NCBI GenBank assembly: GCA_009835515.1
Contig: VXXH01000354.1
Span: forward strand, 1-8,051
Length of the DNA: 8,051 nt
Direction of reading: 5' to 3'
Source: Candidatus Poribacteria bacterium
GTDB lineage: Bacteria > Poribacteria > WGA-4E > WGA-3G
In this document: one piece after another, positions 1 to 6,600 of the stretch
How the letters are laid out: the number at the start of each line of letters is the position of its first letter
How positions within the stretch are numbered: the first letter of the stretch is position 1
Translations under genes and position numbers: made by a program
Notes under the pieces: model-generated
Database searches by the model: none
The model's input: the letters and a program-made list of their open reading frames with translations, nothing else
Told to the model about the DNA's origin: nothing

Positions 1-117
1 GTTATGAATAATGGAAGCCACAGTCTCGTTGTACTTGAAGAAGGTATGTTTGCCAGTTATGCCGTGATTGCCGACGGAAGCATCTTTAAACTCACACACG
101 GAATGCGGAAACAATAG
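1..117 (+). CDS. C-terminal end of an unrecognised protein (partial, 5' end outside window)
   Basis: Frame 1 is open from the first base to a TAG at 115-117 and gives 38 residues ending in KLTHGMRKQ. The peptide alternates hydrophobic and polar residues (SLVVLEEG, SYAVIADGSIFKL), as expected for a beta-rich C-terminal domain, but I recognise no family. No start or Shine-Dalgarno is visible because the gene begins left of the window. It stays in the same frame as the Gfo/Idh-like fragment that follows, separated from it by TAG at 115-117 and TGA at 145-147. The two could therefore be pieces of one degraded region, although this peptide does not resemble a Gfo/Idh C-terminus. The call rests only on an open frame that runs off the edge, so it may not be a real gene. 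Confidence 0.4.
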   Translation, partial: VMNNGSHSLVVLEEGMFASYAVIADGSIFKLTHGMRKQ

Positions 118-147
118 CATTGCTTCATAAGTGCCTTCTGGAGTGCT

Positions 148-294
148 TGATCTCGGAAAGGTTCACTTGATGCGTTCAAAGAGACTGTGGATTTGGATGA
201 TTCAGTCCCGACTTACGCCGACCACGTTGAGATGTTAGCCGCTGCCAAACCCGATACTGTCGTCATTAGTTCACCGCACGGTCTACATTTGCCT
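148..294 (+). pseudogene. Remnant of a Gfo/Idh/MocA-family oxidoreductase (N-terminal Rossmann fragment)
   Basis: After a stop at 145-147 the frame reads SRKGSLDAFKETVDLDD, then VPTYADHVEMLAAAKPDTVV, then ISSPHGLHLP. The pattern (aromatic)AD..EMLA..KPD.VVI..PHGLHLP is the classic stretch of Gfo/Idh/MocA NAD(P)-dependent oxidoreductases between the third and fifth strands of the dinucleotide-binding domain. Intact members run about 330-400 residues. Here the N-terminal GxGxxG strand is missing, and homology stops after LHLP, where AL.AGKHVL.EKP would be expected. The frame stays open to 432 from a GTG at 187, but the residues after 294 are not family-like and run into promoter DNA. It is therefore best read as a gene relic left by a rearrangement that brought in the downstream sigma-factor leader. 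It is unlikely to make a functional enzyme. Confidence 0.65.
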
Positions 295-336
295 CGCCTT
301 CGTTTTTTAACAACTCGACACCTCTTTCAAAGCACA

Positions 337-372
337 TATATTATTAGCTGGATTTATGGTATAATCCTACCA
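337..372 (+). promoter_or_regulatory. Distal sigma70-type promoter element of the 912-residue gene (leader copy 1)
   Basis: A perfect -10 hexamer TATAAT lies at 360-365 and is followed directly by CCTACCA. The 23 bases 350-372 recur exactly at 7837-7859, and a shortened TATATCCTACC lies at 3410-3420 upstream of the second large gene. The -35 region is poor here (AT-rich, no TTGACA), so promoter strength is uncertain. The element is about 220 bases before the ATG at 583 and would give a long leader transcript. The conserved position in three leaders is the main evidence for function. Confidence 0.5.
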
Positions 373-506
373 GCAGAAAGAGAGCAGATCCATCAATACG
401 GATACAATCCGCCTTCCTCTGATTATCTGTAAAATAGAATTTTTCACCTCCTTAGTATGTTCACGGATCTATCGGCGAAGTTTGCAATCAAAACCTTGCA
501 GAATTG

Positions 507-535
507 TGAGACTTTTTTATCGCAAGTCGCATCAT
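507..535 (+). promoter_or_regulatory. Putative ECF-sigma-type promoter before the 912-residue gene
   Basis: TGAGAC at 507-512 is followed by 17 bases and CATCAT at 530-535. The geometry matches ECF promoters, which have an AAC-like -35 and a CGTC-like -10 at 16-17 bases. The same TGAGAC and following TTTTTTATC occur at 7987-8001 in leader copy 3, again with 17 bases before CGTCAC. The predicted transcript would start near 540 and leave a 5' UTR of about 40 bases with AGAGGT at 572-577 before ATG 583. Autoregulation by the encoded sigma factor is an inference. Confidence 0.45.
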
Positions 536-582
536 TAATTGTAGAGATAAAACCGTGAACATTCCTTTTCCAGAGGTATCCG

Positions 583-3321
583 ATGAAAAACGACGATGCT
601 GAACTCATCCAACGCGTCCTTGACGGTGACGATGCCGCGTTCTCCACACTTGTGAAAAAACACAAAAAACCGGTGCACGCCCTTGTGTGGCGGAAAACTG
701 GAGATTTTCACCTCGCTGAAGAGATTACGCAAGACACCTTCCTGAAAGCGTATCAGAACCTTTCAACGCTGAAGGAACCGCAGAAGTTTGCAAGTTGGCT
801 TTATGTCATCGCGGCAAACTTCTGCAAGATGTGGAGGCGTAAGAAACGTTTATCAACACAGTCGTTGGAAGACACAGACAACGCAGAATTAGAAAAAACG
901 ACATATTCTGGGTACGTCATTGCGGAAAACGAGCAGGTGGCGGTGGAGACACAACGCGAAGTCGTCAAGAAATTGCTTGCGAAGTTACAGGAAAGTGAAC
1001 GCACAGTTATCACGCTTTACTACCTCGGGGAAATGACGTATGAAGAGATCAGTGAGTTTTTAGGTGTGTCGGTGGCATCCATAAAGAACCGTCTCTATCG
1101 TGCGCGCCGTCGCTTGAAGAAGGAGGAACCTATGATAAGAAAAGCGTTAAGGAATTACCAAATTACACCAAATCTCACAGAGAATATCATGCGGGAGATT
1201 TCACGTCTAAAACCCGCTGCACCATCTGGGGGTAAACCGTTGGTGCCGTGGACAGTCGCTGCCTCTACAATAGCAGTCGTCCTTTTGATGTTAGGTATAG
1301 GCAGTCAACACTTATCGCGTTTCCAGAAACCTTATAGTTTCGATGCGGCTTCAGAAATGACGGTAGAGATTATTGAGGCTCCCGTGGTGCTTAACCTTGA
1401 AGCCAAACCTGATATCCGGACGCAGCTCAGAGGTGCTGCAGCATCGGATGAGAACGATGTTTCTGAAAAGCAACCCAATGATACCCCAGTATTTCAAAAT
1501 ATTCAGACGTGGAGTCTGCCTGAAAACGCAATTGCCCGTTTCGGCAAGGGTGTTATGGGTGGCTCAGACCGAGCAGTTGTCTTTTCACCCGATGGTCAAC
1601 GTTTCGCTGTCGCAACCGGTGCTGGTATTTGGATCTATGATGCGAAAACCTATCGTGAAATTTCCTTGGTGACCGGACATACGAGAGTTGTGCGAGCGAT
1701 TACCTTTTCACCAGACGGTGAAACACTCGCGTCAGGCGCGCGCGATAGGACAATTAAACTCTGGAACCTTGAAACTGGAGATGCCTCCACTTGTATCGGA
1801 CATAGAGGCGGCGTTGAATCGGTAGCATTTTCGCCAGATGGGAAGATGATCGTTTCCGGCGCGGAAGATAGTACTGTTAGATTGTGGCGCACAGAGAACG
1901 GAGAAAATCTTGCTACATTTGCAGGACATGCATCTCGTGTTTTCTCAGTAGCGTTCTCGTCCGATAGGAAAACGGTGGCTTCTGGTGCAGGCGACAATAC
2001 GATCAAACTCTGGGACGTTGAAACGAAACAGAATATTGCGACGCTCATTGGGCATGAGAGTGTAATTTTCTCAGTGGCGTTTTCGCCGAATGGAAGGATA
2101 CTCGCGTCGGGTTCACAAGATGACACGGTTAAACTCTGGCATGTTGAGACAGGTCGAAATCTCCATACCTTCAAACACAGAGAGCGCGTCTTCTCGGTAG
2201 CGTTTTCGCCAGATGGCAAAGTCGTTGCTGGAGGATCATATCGTGGTATTAAACTCTGGAATATTGAGACTGGCGAAGAGGTTAGTCTGCTTAAAGGTGG
2301 TGCCAGGGTTATATCTGGATCTATAGCGTTTTCACCTGATGGGAAAACGCTTGTTTCAGCATCAGCGGATCGTTTTGGTGGAACGCGCGGAACAGTTATG
2401 CTCTGGGATGTTGAGACGGGAAAAGATCTTGCTACCCTACACGGGCATACGGAAAGAATTCCTGACATAGCGTTTTCACCGGATGGTACCACCGTTGCTT
2501 CTGCGTTGAGAGATGGAACGGTCAAACTTTGGAATGTCAAAACTGGAGAAAATATCCACGCCTATCGCGGTGGAAGTTACGCAGTAGTGTTTTCACCCGA
2601 TGGGAAAACGCTTGCTGCGCGGAGTTGGAATAATATTAAACTCTGGGAAGTTGCCACACGTAAAAATATTTCTACTATTCCAATAGGTCGTGAACAGCTC
2701 GATATGTCTAAGGCTTTAGCGTTTTCACCGGATAGTCAGGTACTCGCTTGGGCAACAGGGAATCAGGTCAAACTGCAAAAATACGCTTCCAAATCCTTAT
2801 TCGGTTTTATGGATCGAAATACCATTACATTGAAAGGACACACAGATGAAATCCGTTCAGTTGCATTTTCGCCTGATGGCACAATCCTCGCCTCTTCGGT
2901 TAGGCATGGAACAGTCAAACTTTGGGATACAAAGGCAAATGCGAATGTTACGACACTGGAAGGCGCGGGTGGACCTGTAGTGTTTTCCCCGGACAGAAAA
3001 ATGCTTGCCTCAACGGGAGGGGTTCAGGAGATTAAACTCTGGGATCTCAAAACACAGACGGATATTATGACCCTTCGCGGGAAAGCTGGTGCCGTTTTCG
3101 ATCTCACATTCTCACCCGACGGGACAACCCTCGTCTCTGGACAGGGATTTGGGACGATTAAATTCTGGGATGTCGCAACGGGAGAAAATATCGCTACGCT
3201 AAAAGGGCATACTGGTATTGTCTTTTCTGTCGATTTTTCATCCGATGGCACAATCCTCGCCTCCGGCTCGCAAGATGGAACTGTTCTGCTGTGGGACACC
3301 AAGCGGGTTATTGATCACTAA
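583..3321 (+). CDS. Membrane-anchored ECF sigma factor fused to a 14-blade WD40 propeller sensor
   Basis: 912 residues. Residues ~7-90 are sigma-70 region 2 (DGDDAAF, AEEITQDTFLKAY near 45-57, FASWLYVIAAN). Residues ~125-182 are region 4 (LLAKLQESERTVITLYYLGE, then a helix-turn-helix EISEFLGVSVASIKNRLYRARRRLK). A basic stretch precedes one hydrophobic helix at ~220-242 (LVPW then STIAVVLLMLGIG), predicted to place the sigma part in the cytoplasm and the rest outside. After a low-complexity linker and LPENAIARFGKG come 14 WD40 repeats (~331-905) of the form FSPDG-LASG-D-TIKLWD-ETG-GH, enough for two seven-bladed propellers. ATG 583 is supported by AGAGGT five bases upstream and by alignment with the paralogue starting at 3618. 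ECF sigma factors are usually about 200 residues and held by a separate anti-sigma protein. Here the C-terminal extension could do that job (inference). The external ligand is unknown. Confidence 0.9.
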   Translation: MKNDDAELIQRVLDGDDAAFSTLVKKHKKPVHALVWRKTGDFHLAEEITQDTFLKAYQNLSTLKEPQKFASWLYVIAANFCKMWRRKKRLSTQSLEDTDNAELEKTTYSGYVIAENEQVAVETQREVVKKLLAKLQESERTVITLYYLGEMTYEEISEFLGVSVASIKNRLYRARRRLKKEEPMIRKALRNYQITPNLTENIMREISRLKPAAPSGGKPLVPWTVAASTIAVVLLMLGIGSQHLSRFQKPYSFDAASEMTVEIIEAPVVLNLEAKPDIRTQLRGAAASDENDVSEKQPNDTPVFQNIQTWSLPENAIARFGKGVMGGSDRAVVFSPDGQRFAVATGAGIWIYDAKTYREISLVTGHTRVVRAITFSPDGETLASGARDRTIKLWNLETGDASTCIGHRGGVESVAFSPDGKMIVSGAEDSTVRLWRTENGENLATFAGHASRVFSVAFSSDRKTVASGAGDNTIKLWDVETKQNIATLIGHESVIFSVAFSPNGRILASGSQDDTVKLWHVETGRNLHTFKHRERVFSVAFSPDGKVVAGGSYRGIKLWNIETGEEVSLLKGGARVISGSIAFSPDGKTLVSASADRFGGTRGTVMLWDVETGKDLATLHGHTERIPDIAFSPDGTTVASALRDGTVKLWNVKTGENIHAYRGGSYAVVFSPDGKTLAARSWNNIKLWEVATRKNISTIPIGREQLDMSKALAFSPDSQVLAWATGNQVKLQKYASKSLFGFMDRNTITLKGHTDEIRSVAFSPDGTILASSVRHGTVKLWDTKANANVTTLEGAGGPVVFSPDRKMLASTGGVQEIKLWDLKTQTDIMTLRGKAGAVFDLTFSPDGTTLVSGQGFGTIKFWDVATGENIATLKGHTGIVFSVDFSSDGTILASGSQDGTVLLWDTKRVIDH
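1573..3297 (+). repeat. Tandem WD40 repeat region, 14 units, in the 912-residue gene
   Basis: Fourteen units of roughly 36-52 codons each carry FSPDG early and LWD/LWN late. Unit 1 lacks the GH-WD spacing and ends IWIYD. Units 7 and 10 are long, with insertions DRFGGTRG and QKYASKSLFGFMD. Units 5, 6, 8, 9, 11 and 12 have lost the GH dipeptide partly or wholly. Conserved words such as AAACTCTGG recur at DNA level. Fourteen blades fit two closed seven-blade propellers. Confidence 0.8.
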
Positions 3322-3388
3322 GTTCACAACAGAAAAAACAGAACAAGAGTGAGCCCTAACATATCCGCTATAGTGTTTGATTCCAACC

Positions 3389-3420
3389 TTGACAAACAAT
3401 AGAAATCAATATATCCTACC
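3389..3420 (+). promoter_or_regulatory. Promoter-like element of the 1234-residue gene: TTGACA with TATATCCTACC
   Basis: A perfect TTGACA lies at 3389-3394. A -10 candidate follows, either TATATC at 3410-3415 (15-base spacer) or TATCCT at 3412-3417 (17-base spacer). The trailing TATCCTACC corresponds to the TATAATCCTACC of the leaders at 360-371 and 7847-7858, at a similar distance from the start codon (about 200 bases). Loss of one A relative to the other copies weakens the -10, but this copy has the best -35 of the three. Confidence 0.45.
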
Positions 3421-3490
3421 TTAGACGATAGAACTATTCGGTTCTTCCACAATTTCGACTCTCCAATTTCAAACGCCTTCTTGTAAGAGT

Positions 3491-3526
3491 GACCGGAATT
3501 CCACCTATTACGGAAAGGGTCCGGTC
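3491..3526. repeat. Nested inverted repeat upstream of the 1234-residue gene
   Basis: GACCGG at 3491-3496 pairs with CCGGTC at 3521-3526. Inside it TTCC at 3499-3502 pairs with GGAA at 3512-3515, leaving a nine-base loop. No T-run follows, so it is not a standard terminator. It could be a leader hairpin or an operator half-site pair. It has no obvious counterpart in the other two leaders. Confidence 0.3.
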
Positions 3527-3588
3527 GCGACACGCCTGACCACCAACTGCTAATTGCAGAATTATGCACCAGTTTGCCCCGTAAAAAG

Positions 3589-3598
3589 CGTCACTATA
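3589..3598 (+). promoter_or_regulatory. CGTCACTATA, candidate ECF -10 of the 1234-residue gene
   Basis: CGTCACTAT here is identical to 8010-8018 in leader copy 3, where it sits 17 bases after TGAGAC. In this leader the expected -35 position does not contain TGAGAC; the aligned word is TGCACC at 3564-3569 with a longer spacer. The -10 half therefore seems kept and the -35 half changed. A transcript from here would leave a very short 5' UTR ahead of GGAGGG at 3607-3612. Confidence 0.3.
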
Positions 3599-3617
3599 GC
3601 ACGATCGGAGGGAATTC

Positions 3618-6600
3618 ATGAAAACCACTGATGTTGATCTTATCCACCGCGTTCTCAATGGTGACGATGCTGCCTTCACTGAACTGGTGAAGAAATATCA
3701 AAAACCGGTTCACGCGCTTGTGTGGCGGAAGATTGGTGATTTCCACATCGCCGAAGAAATTACGCAGGATACATTCCTAAAGGCGTATCAGGAATTGGCA
3801 AGGCTAAAGAAACCGCAGAGTTTTGCGAGTTGGCTCTATGTGATTGCTGCAAACAACTGTAGTACATGGCTGCGTAAAAAGCGTTTATGGACAGAACCGG
3901 TTGATGATACACGACTACAAGAAACGACGTATTCTGGATATGTCGTTGCGGAAAACGAACGCGTAACGGCAGAAGCACAACGCGAAGCCGTGAAAAAATT
4001 GCTCGCCAAACTCCAAGAGAGTGAACGCACGGTCATCACGCTGTATTACTTCGGTGAGATGTCCAGTGCGGAGATCGGCGCGTTTTTGGGTGTATCGGCA
4101 AATACGGTGAGGAGTCGCTTGCGCCGTGCGCAGCAACGTCTAAAGAGGGAGGAACCTATGATTCGAGAGGCTTTAGAAAATTTTCAAATCACACCAAATC
4201 TCACAGAGAATATCATGCGGAAGATCGAGCGTCTGAAACCGGCTGCGCCATCAGGTGGCAAACCATTGGTGCCGTGGGCGATAGGCGTTTCCACTGTGGC
4301 AATAGTCCTGCTGATGCTCGGTCTTAGCAATCAATCCTTATTGCGCTTCCAAAAACCCTACAGTTTCGATACTGCGTCAGAGATGAAGGTTGAGTTGATT
4401 GACGCACCCGTTGCGCTAAATCTTGAATCCGAACCCGATGACCGGACGCAACTCGGAAATGCCAACGCACAGGATAAGAACAATGGAGTGGGCAATCAAG
4501 TCGATGCTGCTGCTTCGCTGGACTTGGAAACAATTATCACCAAGATGAAGCATTATGATAATGCCGTTACTTCCATAACTGGTGATTTTGTCATCGAAAG
4601 AGGCATGGAGATAAATGAATATACATTGGCATTTGAAGGCGAGAAAGTCTGGGTCCAACCGAAGGAACGGCGTGCCTCAAATTTACCTGACATCGATTTT
4701 TGGGATGGAGAACGACAGTGGGGGGTACATCGACCCGATAACCTTCTCTTTAAGGTTGAAATTAAACCTAACAAGGAAAGTCCAGTCCTTGAGAAGGTTC
4801 AACAAGCGTTCAAGCAGGTAGGTATTGAACTTGCTGCTGATGTCCGTATTGCCCCTGCCAAATTACGAAATAGTTTCAGGATCATTGGGAAAGAGAAAAC
4901 TTATTTTATTTTGTTCGTAGGAGAGACGATGCTGGAGGTTTATGATGGCAATCTCGAATATGACGTTCGACCCCACTGGGCAATGATATATTCTGACCAA
5001 GATCCGCGGTTTTGGCTCACCTTTCCAGATGACGCGTCAACCAACGCTTATCTATCTCAACCGCTATGGCAGTTGCTTGAGAAACACGAAAGTGAACTGA
5101 TAGGCACCGAGATATTGAACGGTGAAAAGGTCTCTATTATTCGTCTAAATAGATCTACCCGCTCCCTTAAGCTCTGGATTTCTCATGACAAGGGTTTCCG
5201 ACTGGTTAGGTCGGAAGAAACATTTACCGTTCCTCCAGAAGAGACTCCTCCAGAGTGGTCCCCTTACAAAGCAGGTGTAACCTATATTAGTACCCGAGTA
5301 ATTGCGTATCACGAATACCTGCCGGATGTCTGGTTTCCTAAGGTAATGGTGAGGTATCATGCGCCAGCAACATCTTCTGGAAAAAAAGAAGAGGATTTCA
5401 TTTCTAAGACCGTTGTCCGTACGCGGCAGTGTCGGTTAAACGTGGATGTTAGTGAGTTGTTTCGTTTAGAGCTATCCCCTGATACGCCTGTGTACGATTA
5501 CGCGGCTCGTGGTGTGCGTCCAGTGGGTCACGTGTTGAACCTTGAATCCAAGTCAGACATTCAGGCACAGCCCGGAAGCACTGCTACGCCGAGTCGCATT
5601 GATGATTCTGATCAACACGCCAAGGATTCTGCTCGCCAGCATTTGCAGCAACTGCATCTGCCGGAAGGTGCTAAATCCCGCCTCGGTAAAGGCCAGATAA
5701 GGGCAATCACGTATTCCCCGGATGGCAGGCGACTGGGGGTTGCGAGCTCTATTGGGATATGGCTCTATGATACCCATAGTGGACAAGCACTTGACCTGCT
5801 CACAACGCATACGGACTGGGTCAATAGTGTGGCGTTCAGCGCGGATGGCAAAACGCTGGCAAGTGGGAGTAAGGATGGCATCATCCATCTCTGGGATGCA
5901 CAGACTGGTATACTCCGCCAATCGCTTATAGGACATACGGGTGGGGTGGCAAGCGTATTGTTCAGCGCGGATGGCAAAACGCTGGTGAGTGGGAGTAAGG
6001 ATAACACCATCCGTCTCTGGGATACACAGACTGGCGAACTCCAAAACACGCTCAAAGGGCATACGAACGAGGTCTTTAGTGTGGTGTTCGGTCCCAATGG
6101 AAAAACTTTGGCAAGTGGGAGTAAGGATAATACCATCCGCTTCTGGGATGCACAGACTGGTGAACTTCAAAATACGCTCACCCTCATTGGGCATAAGGGC
6201 GAGATTTGGGAAATGGCGTTCAGTCCCGACGGAAAAACACTTGCTACTTGGTCTTGGGAATGGGAGAGCCCCATTCATCTATGGGATGTGGAGACCGGTG
6301 CACGCCTCCACAACTTTGTTGGAGAAGCAAGAGATAATGTCAATAGTATGGCGTTCAGCCCGGATGGAAATACCCTCGCAAGTCCGCTGGATAATGGTAC
6401 CATCCGTCTCTGGAATACACAGACAGGTGAACTTAGCCGAATTCTCATAGGACATACGTACCACGTCTCTTGCGTAGCGTTCAGTCCAGATGGAGAAATG
6501 CTCGCCAGTGGCAGTTATGACGGCACCCTCCGTTTGTGGGATGCGGAAACAGGCGAACTCCGCAATACCCGCACAGGATACACCAGCGCGGTGGTAAACG

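Larger units (their letters stand above)
3322..3617. other. Intergenic leader between the two sigma-WD40 genes
   Basis: These 296 bases contain no plausible gene; minus-strand open frames here lack convincing ribosome binding sites. I see no strong rho-independent terminator after the stop at 3321. The stretch carries a TTGACA/TATATCCTACC promoter-like element at 3389-3420, a nested inverted repeat at 3491-3526, and a CGTCACTATA word at 3589-3598 shared with leader copy 3. The last element is followed by the GGAGGG Shine-Dalgarno at 3607-3612 for the gene at 3618. The gene is therefore probably transcribed from its own promoter rather than only by read-through. Confidence 0.6.

Noticed and set aside
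187..432. 81-codon frame as an intact gene
   Set aside because: Only the part up to 294 resembles Gfo/Idh/MocA proteins; the rest translates a promoter region that is repeated at 7837, so it is a chance read-through of a relic.
1650..2540. Long minus-strand open frame of 296 codons
   Set aside because: It lies entirely inside the WD40 array and repeats with the blade period (FPSGENAT, FQSLTV). It is an antisense shadow of the FSPDG and TVKLW codons.
3426..3446. GAAC/GTTC inverted repeat as a terminator for the first large gene
   Set aside because: The stem is only four to five weak pairs, lies more than 100 bases past the stop codon and has no T-tract.
5553..6278. Minus-strand open frame of 241 codons
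   Set aside because: It is antisense to the second gene's WD40 repeats with periodic copies of the same words and no ribosome binding site, so it is a shadow.
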